From CADEEN01 sp963740395 (GTDB lineage Bacteria > Pseudomonadota > Gammaproteobacteria > Burkholderiales > Burkholderiaceae_C), in contig CAVUEP010000094.1 of the NCBI GenBank assembly GCA_963740395.1, forward strand, positions 1 through 64,000: 64,000 nt of DNA, given 5' to 3'. The translations under genes and the position numbers were made by a program. The notes under the pieces were generated by a model that was not told the origin of the DNA, ran no database searches, and worked only from the letters and a program-made list of their open reading frames with translations. Positions 8,261 through 16,465 of this stretch are shown here, piece after piece (position 1 is the first letter of the stretch; each line of letters opens with the position of its first letter).

Positions 8261-9223
8261 ATGAGCAAGACGATCAAGGTGGCCCTCGCCGGCGCCGGCG
8301 CTTTCGGCATCAAGCACCTCGACGGCATCCGGCTGATCGACGGTGTCGAGGTCGTCTCGCTCGTCGGCCGCGAGCTCGAGAAAACCCAGGCCGTGGCCGA
8401 CAAGTACGGCATCGGTCATGTGACGACCGACCTCGCCGACAGCCTGGCATTGAAGGAAGTCGACGCCGTCATCCTGTGCACGCCCACGCAGATGCACGCC
8501 GAGCAAAGCCTGGCCTGCCTGAAGGCCGGCAAGCACGTGCAATGCGAGATCCCGCTGGCTGACAGCCTGGCCGGCGCGCAGGCCGTGGTCGCGCTGCAGA
8601 AGCAGACCGGGCTGGTGGCCATGGCCGGCCACACGCGCCGCTTCAACCCGAGCCATCAGTGGGTTCACCGCAAGATCAAGGCCGGCGAGTTCCACATCCA
8701 GCAGATGGATGTGCAGACCTTTTTCTTCCGCCGCACCAACATGAACGCGCTGGGCCAGGCGCGCAGCTGGACCGACCACCTGCTGTGGCACCACGCGGCG
8801 CACACGGTCGATCTGTTCGCCTACCAGGCCGGCGCGCCGATCGTCCAGGCCAATGCCCTGCAGGGTCCGATCCATCCGGTGCTGGGCATCGCGATGGACA
8901 TGAGCATCCAGCTGCGGGCCGCCAACGGCGCCATCTGCACGCTCGCCTTGAGCTTCAACAACGACGGCCCGCTGGGCACCTTCTTCCGCTACATCGGCGA
9001 CAGCGGCACCTACCTCGCCCGCTACGACGACCTGTTCAACGGCAAGGACGAGAAGATCGACGTCTCCAAGGTGGCGGTGTCGATGAACGGCATCGAACTG
9101 CAGGACCGCGAGTTCTTCGCCGCGATCCGCGAGGGCCGCGAGCCGAATTCGAGCGTGGCGCAAGTGCTGCCCTGCTACGAGGTGCTGCACGGGCTGGAAC
9201 ACCAACTGGCCAGGCAGGGGTGA
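8261..9223 (+). CDS. ligC: 4-carboxy-2-hydroxymuconate-6-semialdehyde dehydrogenase
   Basis: LigC/PmdC oxidises the ring-cleavage semialdehyde (as its cyclic hemiacetal) to 2-pyrone-4,6-dicarboxylate with NAD(P)+. This 320-residue protein belongs to the Gfo/Idh/MocA family. It has a Rossmann motif (VALAGAGAFGIKHLDGI), the family segment AGKHVQCEIPLADSLAGAQ with the EIP in place of the common EKP, and WTDHLLWHHAAHTVDLFAY in the substrate domain. It is intact and tightly packed between ligB and the Bug-type binding protein. Confidence 0.92.
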   Translation: MSKTIKVALAGAGAFGIKHLDGIRLIDGVEVVSLVGRELEKTQAVADKYGIGHVTTDLADSLALKEVDAVILCTPTQMHAEQSLACLKAGKHVQCEIPLADSLAGAQAVVALQKQTGLVAMAGHTRRFNPSHQWVHRKIKAGEFHIQQMDVQTFFFRRTNMNALGQARSWTDHLLWHHAAHTVDLFAYQAGAPIVQANALQGPIHPVLGIAMDMSIQLRAANGAICTLALSFNNDGPLGTFFRYIGDSGTYLARYDDLFNGKDEKIDVSKVAVSMNGIELQDREFFAAIREGREPNSSVAQVLPCYEVLHGLEHQLARQG

Positions 9224-9225
9224 GC

Positions 9226-10218
9226 ATGAATCAACGTCGCCAATTCATCGGTCAGGCGCTGGCGCTCGGGGGGCTCGGCGCGCTGGGCGGCGCGAGCGGG
9301 CTGCCTGCATTCGCGCAGGGCCGCTACCCGACCAAGCCGGTCACGCTGATCGTGCCGTTTGCGCCCGGCGGCATCGCCGACATCGTGGCGCGCAGCGTGT
9401 CGCAGGCGATGGGCGAGTCGCTTGGGCAGAGCTTCGTGGTCGACAACCGGCCCAGTGCCGGCAGCATCGTCGCCGGCCAGGCGGTGGCCAAGGCCGCGCC
9501 CGACGGCTACACCCTGATGGTGATGAGCAATGCCAACGCGGTCAGCACGGGGCTGTTCAAGAAGCTGCCATTCGACGTGACCAAGGACTTCGCGCCCATC
9601 AGCACCATGGGCTTCTTCGAACTGGTGCTGTGCGTGCCGCGCGAGTCGCGCTTCAAGACCCTGCGCGACGTCGTGGCCCATGCCAAGGCCCAGCCCGGCA
9701 AGCTGACCATCGGCACCATTGCCGTGGGCTCGACGCAGCATCTGTCGGCCGAACTGTTCAAGTCGATGGCCGGCATCGATGCGCTGGTGGTGCCCTACAA
9801 GGGCTCGCCGGCGGTGTTGACCGCGCTGCGCGCGGGCGAGATCGACCTCGCCTTCGAGATCCTGGGTCCGACGCTGGGCCAGATCGCCAGCGGTGACGTG
9901 CGCGCGCTGGCCGTCACGGGCGAGGCCCGCAACCCCGCGCTGCCCGAGGTGCCGACGGTCATCGAGGGCGGCGTGCCCAAGTACGACGTGCAGTCGTGGA
10001 ACGCGCTGGCCGCGCCGACCGGCACGCCGCCCGACGTGATCGAGCGGCTCGCGCGCGCCGCGCAGGAGGCCATCGCCTCGCCGGCGGTGGCCAGCCGCCT
10101 GCGCCAGCTCGGCGTGCGCCCGCAGGCCGGCTCCCCGGCGCAGCTGCAGGCGCTGCTGGCCAGCGAGATCAAGCGCTGGCGCGACGTCATCGTCGCGGCG
10201 AAGATCGAGCCGGCCTGA
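9226..10218 (+). CDS. Bug-type (tripartite tricarboxylate transporter) substrate-binding protein
   Basis: A 330-residue periplasmic protein. Residues 1-30 hold a twin-arginine-like signal (NQRRQFIGQALALGGLGALG, cleavage near AFAQG). The mature start YPTKPVTLIVPFAPGGIADI, and AAPDGYTLMV and IVVPYKGSPA-like segments, are classical for the Bug/TctC family, which is greatly expanded in betaproteobacteria. It starts 2 bases after the ligC stop, so it probably binds protocatechuate or a related carboxylate for uptake or sensing. TctA and TctB membrane partners are not in the window. Confidence 0.88.
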   Translation: MNQRRQFIGQALALGGLGALGGASGLPAFAQGRYPTKPVTLIVPFAPGGIADIVARSVSQAMGESLGQSFVVDNRPSAGSIVAGQAVAKAAPDGYTLMVMSNANAVSTGLFKKLPFDVTKDFAPISTMGFFELVLCVPRESRFKTLRDVVAHAKAQPGKLTIGTIAVGSTQHLSAELFKSMAGIDALVVPYKGSPAVLTALRAGEIDLAFEILGPTLGQIASGDVRALAVTGEARNPALPEVPTVIEGGVPKYDVQSWNALAAPTGTPPDVIERLARAAQEAIASPAVASRLRQLGVRPQAGSPAQLQALLASEIKRWRDVIVAAKIEPA

Positions 10219-10291
10219 GGCCGGTTACGGCTGCCGTCGGCAACCGGCAGTGCGACCTTGAGCCAACGCAAGCTGAGCGCACGGCGTGGCT

Positions 10292-10320
10292 CTTGAAAGT
10301 TGGCGGGTCCGACCCTAAGT
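10292..10320 (+). promoter_or_regulatory. Predicted sigma32-type heat-shock promoter
   Basis: CTTGAAA at 10292-10298 and CCCTAAGT at 10313-10320 are separated by 14 bases. This resembles the RpoH pattern (CTTGAAA, 11-16 bases, CCCATnT). It lies 65 bases before the first of two small heat-shock protein genes, where such a promoter is expected. The -10 match is imperfect. Confidence 0.55.
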
Positions 10321-10384
10321 TGTGCGTTGCGAAGGGCGCAATGCCATCCTGGCGCGCGCCTTCCAACCCAAGGAGGTCACGACC

Positions 10385-10822
10385 ATGTACCGCAGCTTGT
10401 TTCCCCGCGACCTGTTCGCGGAAGTGGACCGCCTGCAGCGCGAGTTGCAGCAGTCATATGACACCGTATCGCCGAGCATCAGGGGCTTCGCCCGGGGCTA
10501 CCCGGCGCTGAACGTCGGCAGCACGCCGGCGTCGGTCGAGATTTACGCCTTCGCCCCCGGCATCGATCCGGCCAAGATCAACGTCAATCTCGAACGCGGT
10601 GTGCTGACGATCGAAGGCGAGCGTGCTGCCACCGTCGGCGCAGCCAGCGAGAAGGCCACCGCGCATATCAACGAACGCTTCGCTGGGCGGTTCCGCCGCG
10701 TGGTCAGCCTGCCCGACGACGTCGACCCCGGCGCCGTCGACGCCAAGTACCGCGATGGCGTGTTGCATGTCAGCGTGCGGCGCCGCGAGTCGGCCCAGCC
10801 GCGACGCATCGAAGTTCAATGA
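10385..10822 (+). CDS. Hsp20/alpha-crystallin family small heat-shock protein
   Basis: A 145-residue holdase chaperone. The N-terminus MYRSLFPRDLFAEVDRLQRE is followed by an alpha-crystallin domain (about residues 40-140) with VEIYAFAPGIDPAKINV, VLTIEGER, RFRRVVSLPDDVDP and the GVL-type motif DGVLHVSV. The ATG at 10385 is chosen because AAGGAGG lies at 10370-10376, an excellent ribosome site. It is followed by a second Hsp20 gene, so the pair forms a heat-shock operon behind the sigma32-like promoter. Confidence 0.92.
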   Translation: MYRSLFPRDLFAEVDRLQRELQQSYDTVSPSIRGFARGYPALNVGSTPASVEIYAFAPGIDPAKINVNLERGVLTIEGERAATVGAASEKATAHINERFAGRFRRVVSLPDDVDPGAVDAKYRDGVLHVSVRRRESAQPRRIEVQ

Positions 10823-10839
10823 ACATCAGGAGCCAGACC

Positions 10840-11226
10840 ATGACCAAGCAAGACCTGAGCCGCCCGGCCGATGCGGCAGCAGCTGACCGCGACGAGCCGG
10901 CCATGTTGCCGCCGGTGGACGTGATCGAGGATGCGACCGGCATCACCCTGTACGCTGACCTGCCGGGTGTTTCCAAGGACCGCCTCAACGTGCGTGTCGA
11001 GGGCGAGACCCTGCTGATCGATGCCGAAATCGTGCTGGCCGTTCCAGAGGGGATGGCGGCCAGCCACGCCGAGGTCCAGCGCACCCGCTACCGCCGCGCT
11101 TTCACGCTCAGCCGCGAGCTCGACCCCGACAAGGTCGGCGCCGAATTCAGCCAGGGCGTGCTGCGTCTGCGCGTTCCCAAGGCGGCCCACGCGCAACCGC
11201 GTCGGATTGACGTGCAGGTGACGTGA
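10840..11226 (+). CDS. Hsp20/alpha-crystallin family small heat-shock protein (second copy)
   Basis: A 128-residue alpha-crystallin protein. DVIEDATGITLYADLPGVSK, LNVRVEGETLLIDAEI, RTRYRRAFTLSRELDPDKV and the GVL motif QGVLRLRVPK are visible. A longer start at 10819 overlaps the previous stop, but AGGAG at 10829-10833 favours the ATG at 10840. It diverges clearly from the first copy, as is common for class A/C pairs in proteobacteria, where the two can form mixed oligomers. Two Hsp20 proteins in tandem point to a heat- or solvent-stress operon. Confidence 0.9.
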   Translation: MTKQDLSRPADAAAADRDEPAMLPPVDVIEDATGITLYADLPGVSKDRLNVRVEGETLLIDAEIVLAVPEGMAASHAEVQRTRYRRAFTLSRELDPDKVGAEFSQGVLRLRVPKAAHAQPRRIDVQVT

Positions 11227-11264
11227 GGCGCTCGCCCGTCGTCGCGCGGGCCGCCGCACGCTAG

Positions 11265-11338
11265 CCGTGCCCCCGAGACGCCTGCGGCGTCGGCCCCCCC
11301 GAGGGGGCGGCGCCCGCTTGGGGCGGCCCGGCGCGGGC
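11265..11338 (-). repeat. GC-rich palindromic intergenic repeat, copy 2
   Basis: This lies between the convergent Hsp20 operon and the ATPase operon. It reads CCCCCGAGACGCCTGCGGCGTC, then CCCCCCCGAGGGGGCGG, then CGCTTGGGGCGGCCCGGC. Its reverse complement is almost identical to copy 3 at 30825. The hairpins could serve both converging transcripts as an end signal. Confidence 0.6.
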
Positions 11339-11369
11339 TAGCGACGTGCGTTCGATCGAAGGGCCCTGC

Positions 11370-11977
11370 TCAGCGCCGGCGGCCGGCCATGCGGATGCGC
11401 AGGGCTTCCTCCTGGTCGGCCAGCTCGAGTTGCTCTTCGATCGTTGCCAGCGAGCGGTCGATCTCGGGCAGCAGCACGTTTTCCAGCGCGCGGGCGCGGC
11501 GTTCGGTGCGACGGTACTCGGCGGCCAGCCGCTCGAGGTTGTTGCGGCCGGCAGCCAGTGGCGCCAGCAGCGCGAGCAGGGCGCATGAAGGCGGCGCGGC
11601 AGGCCCGCGCTTCGGGCGACGCATCCACGGCCGGCGGCTCGGCCGTGGCGGTGTCGCCAGGCTCGCCGTGAGCAGCGGCACGCCGAGGAAGAGCGACGCG
11701 CGCGGTGTGCGGCGCCTCGGGCGCGGTTGCCGCGGGCGGGTAGGCCTGCAGTCCTTCGATCCCGTGACGCAGCAGCGCCTGCGCGCAGTGCGGCCTGCGC
11801 CGCGCCCATGGCCTGCACGAGTTGAGTGGACAGGTCCTCGACCTGCGCCAGGCCGCGCAGCATCTCCGCAGCCAGCAGCATGCGCTTCTCGTCGAGGAAC
11901 TCGTAGCCCTGGCGCATCAGCCTGCGCTCGTCGGTCAGCGCCAGCGCGGCGCTGCGGGTGGCGATGGTCTCAGCCAT
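11370..11977 (-). CDS. V/A-type ATP synthase subunit D (central stalk; frameshifted)
   Basis: This is the rotor-stalk subunit that turns inside the A3B3 hexamer. The N-terminal part LMRQGYEFLDEKRMLLAAEM and the C-terminal coiled coil (NNLERLAAEYRRTERRARAL, VLLPEIDRSLATIEEQLE) are the classic subunit D pattern. The start ATG (at 11977) overlaps the subunit B stop. Frame breaks near 11790 (GCGCGCAGG), 11700 and about 11600-11640 interrupt the middle. The total span carries a surplus of bases, consistent with insertions. The gene is last in the ATPase operon. Confidence 0.8.
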
Positions 11978-13409
11978 CGTCGTGCGCCGGCGCGGCGGCG
12001 GCGGGCTCGGCGGTCGGCAGGTGCTGCGCGATCTGGGCGTCGCTCAGCCGCGCGAGGTCCTCGCGCGGCAGGTCGGCCAGCAGCCGCCATCCGATCGCCA
12101 TGCTGTCGTCGAGACTGCGCGCGCCGCTCCTGGGCGACGAGCTCGCGCTCGAAGCGCTCGCCGAAGGCCAGGTAGCGCCGGTCGATCTCGGTCAGCCCGT
12201 CCTGGCCGACCACGCTGGCCAGCATCCGCACCCGCGTGGCCTTGGCGTAGGAGGCGAACAGCTGGTGGCTCAGCGCCGGGTGGTCGGCGTGCGTGAAGCC
12301 TTCGCCGGTGCCCTGGTCGAACAGGCGCGACAGGCTGGGCAGCACGTTGATCGGCGGGTACAGGCCCTTGTGGTCGAGCGCGCGGTCGAGCACGATCTGG
12401 CCCTCGGTGATGTAGCCGGTCAGGTCGGGAATCGGATGGCTGATGTCGTCGGACGGCATCGTCAGCACCGGCAGCTGCGTCACCGTGCCGCGCGCGCCGC
12501 GCGCCGAGCCGGCACGTTCGTAGAGCGTGGCCAGGTCGGAGTACATGTAGCCGGGATAGCCCTTGCGGCTCGGGATCTCGCCGTGGCGCGCCGAGACCTC
12601 GCGCAGCGCCTCGCAGTAGTTCGTCATGTCGGTCAGGATCACCAGCACATGGCGGCCTTCGTCGAAGGCCAGGTACTCGGCGGCGGTCAGCGCCACGCGC
12701 GGCGTCAGCAGGCGCTGCGGGCTCGGCTCGCTGGCCAGGTTCAGGAACATCGCGGTGTGGCCGAGGGCGCCGGAATCCTCCATCGCGCGGCGGAAGTTCT
12801 CGGCCGCGTCGTAGGACACGCCGATGCCGACGAAGACGATCGCGAAGTCGCCGCCCGCGGCGGCCCGGTGTCACCGGCGCGCAGCCGCGCATGGCGGGCG
12901 ATCTCGATCGCCAGCCGGTCGTGCGGCAGGCCGCCGGCGGAGAAGATCGGCAGCTTCTGGCCGCGGATCAGGCTGTTCGTGAGGTCGATGGCCGACACGC
13001 CGGTCTCGATGAAGTCGCGCGGCAGCGCGCGCTGCGCCGGGTTCATCGGCGCGCGCGTCGATGCGCCGCCATTCGACCGCCGCCACCGGCGGCCCGCCGT
13101 CGGTCGGCTGGCCCATGCCGTTGAAGACGCGACCGAGCAGGCCCGGGCCGACGCCGAAGCGCAGCGGCTCGCCGCGAAAGCGCACCCGCACGCCCGGCCA
13201 GGCTCAGGCCCTGCGTGCTGTCGAGCACCTCGATCACGATGGTCGTCGTCGTCCAGGCTCGTGACGCGGCCGACGCGCGCGCGCGGCCGTCGTCGTCGAC
13301 CAGCACCTCGACCGCCTCGCCCAGCGTCGACCTCGAGGTTGCGGCGCAGGAACAGCAGCGGCCCGTCGATGCGCAACGCGGTGCCTTGGACGCTGAGTTC
13401 GGCCCACAT
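11970..13409 (-). CDS. V/A-type ATP synthase subunit B (non-catalytic nucleotide-binding; frameshifted)
   Basis: Subunit B alternates with subunit A in the ATPase head. The N-terminus WAELSVQGTALRIDGPLLFL, the beta-barrel segment VIEVLDSTQGLSLAG, GVGPGLLGRVFNGMGQPTDG, DFIETGVSAIDLTNSLIRGQ (the family's equivalent of the P-loop region), RRAMEDSGALGHTAMFLNLA and YPGYMYSDLATLYERAG are all recognisable in successive frames. At least six single-base breaks lie at about 13320-12860, and one near 12110. The last 860 bases are otherwise open. The ATG at 13409 follows the subunit A stop by 2 bases, and its stop overlaps the subunit D start. Confidence 0.85.
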
Positions 13410-13411
13410 CG

Positions 13412-15161
13412 TCAGACCTTCGCTGCCGCGCCGGCGGGCGCCGCCTGCAGCGCCGCCAGTTCGCGTTCGAGCTGCGGCCACAGCTCGCCGAAGCGCACCG
13501 AGTTCGTCTTCGCCGATCTCCTCGCCCATGCGCTGCAGGCGGCGCATGCACCGGCAGCGCGGCGAGCTGCTCGGGCTGCGCGCCGCGCGCGACGCGCCTC
13601 GCGCGCCAGGGCGATGAAGCGCATCACCAGGCGCAGCATCTCGCTCTGCCGCTCGGCCGAGCAGTAGCGGTCGACCGGCGAGAACGCCGACTGGCGCAGC
13701 AGGGCCTCGTTGACCAGGTCGGCGGCCAGCAGCGTCAGCTGCTGCGCCGGCCGGCAGCGCGTCCTTGCCGACGATGCGCGCCATGCGCTCGAGGTGCGCC
13801 TGTTCGTCGAGCAGCGCGAGCAGCTTCTCGCGCTGGCGCAGCCAGTTGTCGTTGCCATGCGCGGTCCACCAGGGCGCGAAGCGCGCGGCGTCGACCGCAG
13901 TAGGACTGCAGCGGGTGGATGGCCGGGTAGAAGCGGGCCTGCGCGCGCTCGCGGTCGAGGCCCCAGAAGCAGCCGACATAACGCTTGGTGTGGCTGGTGA
14001 CGGGCTCGGAGAAATCGCCGCCGGGCGGGCTGACCGCGCCGATGATGGTCAGCGAGCCTTCGTCGCCGGCCAGCGTCGTCGCACGCGCGCGGCGCGCTCG
14101 TAGAACTCGGCCAGGCGCGAGCTCAGGTAGGCCGGGTAGCCGGCCTCGCCGGGCAGTTCGCCGAGGCGGCCCGAGACCTCGCGCAGCGCCTCGGCCCAGC
14201 GGCTGGTCGAGTCGGCCATCAGCGCCACGTGCAGGCCCTGGTCGCGGAAGTACTCGGCCACCGTGACGGCGGTGTAGATGCTGGCCTCGCGCGCCGCCAC
14301 CGGCATGTTGGAGGTGTTGGCGATGATGACCGTGCGCTCCATCAGCGCGCGGCCGGTGCGCGGGTCGTCGAGCTGTCGGGAATTCGTCCAGCACCTCGGC
14401 CATCTCGTTGCCGCGTTCGCCGCAGCCGACGTAGACGATGATGTCCGCGTGGCACCACTTGGCCAGCGTCTCCTGCAGCACGGTCTTGCCGGTGCCGAAG
14501 CCGCCGGGAATCGCGGCGCGCGCCGCCGCGCGCCACCGGGAACAGGGTGTCGAGGATGCGCTGGCCGGTCACCAGCGGCTCGTCGGCCGGCAGTCGCTGC
14601 GCCACCGGCCGCGGCTGGCGCACCGGCCAGCGGTGGAACAGTCCGATGGAGTGCTCGCGGCCCGACGCATCGCGCAGCGATGCCGACGCGTCGCGTCGGC
14701 ATCGACTTCGCCGCGCGCGGCGATGGTCTCGACCACGCCGCTCACAGTCCGGCGGCAGCAGGCACAGCCGGGCATGCGCCGAGCCCTCGACCTCGCCGAA
14801 CGACGGCGCCGGGCGCAAGCGTGTCGCCGACCGCGACCGTCGGCACGAAGACGAAGCGTTGCGGGGCGCTCATCGGCTTCGACGTCGAGGCGGCGCAGCA
14901 GGCCGTCGTAGATGCGGCCCAGCAGGCCCGGGCCGAGCCGCACGGACATCGGCGCGCCGGTGCCGAAGACCGGGTCGCCGGGCTTGAGGCCGGTGGTGTC
15001 TTCGTAGACCTGGGCGACGAAGCGAATCGCCGTCGAGGCGGATGATCTCGCCCGGCAGGCGCGTCGCGACCGACCTCGACCGCTTCGCCGACCCGGAACG
15101 GCTCGGGCGCCGTCGCGTGCAGCACCGGCCCGCTGATCGATCGGATGCGCGCCTGGCTCAT
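13412..15161 (-). CDS. V/A-type ATP synthase subunit A (catalytic; frameshifted)
   Basis: The catalytic subunit of the rotary ATPase. In order: SQARIRSISGPVLHATAPEP at the start, GDPVFGTGAPMSVRLGPGLL, the Walker A P-loop GGFGTGKTVLQETLAKW, IIVYVGCGERGNEMAEVLDE, then DPRTGRALMERTVIIANTSN, the Walker B region HVALMADSTSRWAEALREVS, SGRLGELPGEAGYPAYLSSR and a C-terminal helical domain ending AAPAGAAAKV. Several single-base frame breaks occur (for example near 15030, 14820, 14690, 14520, 14380, 14090, 13900, 13745 and 13500). Catalytic motifs are intact, so the gene is probably functional and misread. Confidence 0.88.
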
Positions 15162-15172
15162 GCCGCGGGCGC

Positions 15173-15802
15173 TCACCGGCGCGATGCGTGCCAACAGCGC
15201 CGACTCGACGCGCGAGCGGTCGGACCAGCAGCGCCCGCGGCGTGCTGTCCAGGCGCACGCCGTCGGCTTCGATCACGAGCCCGACCCGCAGCGCCGCGTC
15301 GGGGCGCAGCGTGGCCGCGGCCACGCCCGTCCGCGCGCAGCAGTTCGCGCAAGGCCGCGACCTCCGCGTCGTTCCACTGCGCCGGGTGGCTCAACACCCA
15401 GTCGGTTGCCGGCAGGCGTGCCCGGGCCAGCGCGATCTGTGCGCGCCAGCCATTGCGCGCGCGTGACGCGGTCGGCCCAGCGCCGCTCGACCGCGCGCTC
15501 GAGCAGCGGCCAGGCGGCGGCCAGCGACTCGGCCGCCTGCGCCGACGCCCGCTGCCGGTCGAGCCGTTTCGAGTTCGGCCCGCACTTGCAAGGTTCGCTG
15601 GGCCTCGCTGGCACGCATCTCCTGAATGGCGCGGCGCAGTTGCCGACGCGCCTTCACGCTGGGCGCGCTGGCGCATCTGATCGGCCTCGCGGCGCGGCGG
15701 CGTCGAGCAGTTCGCGCCGCTGCTCGCTGACCTTGCGTTCGATCTCCTGCACCAGGCCATCGGCCTGCAGCGCGCGTGCGGGACGATGGCGGCGAGGCTC
15801 AT
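15173..15802 (-). CDS. V/A-type ATP synthase subunit E (peripheral stalk; heavily frameshifted)
   Basis: This is the peripheral-stalk subunit. It starts MSLAAIVPHA with ATG overlapping the subunit F stop. Helical, charged fragments appear across all three frames: LVQEIERKVSEQRRELLDA, READQMRQRAQREG, RRAIQEMRASEAQRTLQV, SLAAAWPLLERAVERRWAD, WVLSHPAQWNDAEVAALREL and GLVIEADGVRLDSTPRALLV. That is the usual subunit E layout of an N-terminal coiled coil and a C-terminal globular domain. The exact stop is uncertain because of a frame break; 15173 is the nearest fitting stop. It is recognised by position and composition as much as by motif. Confidence 0.65.
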   Translation of the reverse strand: MSLAAIVPHARCRPMAWCRRSNARSASSGANCSTPPRREADQMRQRAQREGASATAPRHSGDACQRGPANLASAGRTRNGSTGSGRRRRRPSRWPPPGRCSSARSSGAGPTASRARNGWRAQIALARARLPATDWVLSHPAQWNDAEVAALRELLRADGRGRGHAAPRRGAAGRARDRSRRRAPGQHAAGAAGPTARASSRRCWHASRR

Positions 15803-16098
15803 GTCTCGATCCCCAGCACGGCGCGCATGCGGCGGGCGAAGCGCGCGTCGACCTGCGGGCGCGGTGATGTCGGGCATGACCACGACCAGCGGCGACTCGC
15901 GCACGCATCGCACGCTGCAGCAGCCTGCGGCGCGAGCGCCTCGGCGCAACGTCGCGTCAGCACGATCAGCGCGGCCTGGTCGAGCGCCTGCGCAAACTCG
16001 GCCGCGAGGTCGGCCGGCGCCGGATTGCGCGTGTCGACGCCGGCCAGGGCAAAGCCCGCGCAAACGAGTTCGTCACCGATGACGACGATCGCGGCCAT
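15799..16098 (-). CDS. V/A-type ATP synthase subunit F (central stalk; frameshifted)
   Basis: About 98 residues. It begins AAIVVIGDELVCAGFALAGV, the typical Rossmann-like start of subunit F, and contains ALDQAALIVLTRRCAEAL, then SPLVVVMPDITAPA in another frame, then VDARFARRMRAVLGIET in the first frame again. The central stretch therefore has two breaks, near 15910 and at GCGCCCGCAGG near 15860; the latter is explained by one surplus C. The start codon follows the subunit K stop by 5 bases and the stop overlaps the subunit E start. Confidence 0.8.
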   Translation of the reverse strand: MAAIVVIGDELVCAGFALAGVDTRNPAPADLAAEFAQALDQAALIVLTRRCAEALAPQAAAACDACASRRWSWSCPTSPRPQVDARFARRMRAVLGIET

Positions 16099-16103
16099 GG
16101 CGC

Positions 16104-16465
16104 TCAGGCCCGGTTCAGGATCAGGATGGCGACGATCAGGCCGTAGATCGCGATGCCTTCGGCCAGACCGACCAGGATCAGCACGCGACCGAGCAGCTCG
16201 GGCTTCTCGGCCAGCGCGCCGACCGCCGCGCTGCCGACCATGGCGACGGCATAGCCGGCGGCCAGCGTGCTCAGACCCGCCGCCGCCGCCGCCGAGACGA
16301 AGGCCCAGCGCAGCACGTCCGGGTCGGCTCGCGCCGGCGACCAGCTGCGGCCGGCGCCTGCGCGTGCGGCGGGAATCGACGAGCATCAGCGAACAGCGCG
16401 CTGCCGACGATGGCGAGTGCAATCAGCAGCAGCGACGAGGTGACGGTCTTGTGGCCGGAGTTCAT
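16104..16465 (-). CDS. V/A-type ATP synthase subunit K (c-ring proteolipid; frameshifted near 16340)
   Basis: This is the membrane rotor-ring subunit. It has an N-terminal hydrophobic segment (SLLLIALAIVGSALFADA), then a two-helix hairpin (VSAAAAAGLSTLAAGYAVAM, and RVLILVGLAEGIAIYGLIVA). The conserved ion-carrying Glu lies in VGLAEGIAIYG. One hairpin suggests the short bacterial form rather than the duplicated eukaryotic form. I see no clear sodium-ligand set, so protons are the default guess. A break lies near 16340, where the span carries two extra bases. The ATG overlaps the subunit I stop. Confidence 0.82.

Noticed and set aside
16104..16465. Sodium specificity of the ATPase c-ring
   Set aside because: I could not identify the glutamine/threonine ligand set of known sodium c-rings around the conserved Glu, and the frameshift near 16340 affects the interpretation.
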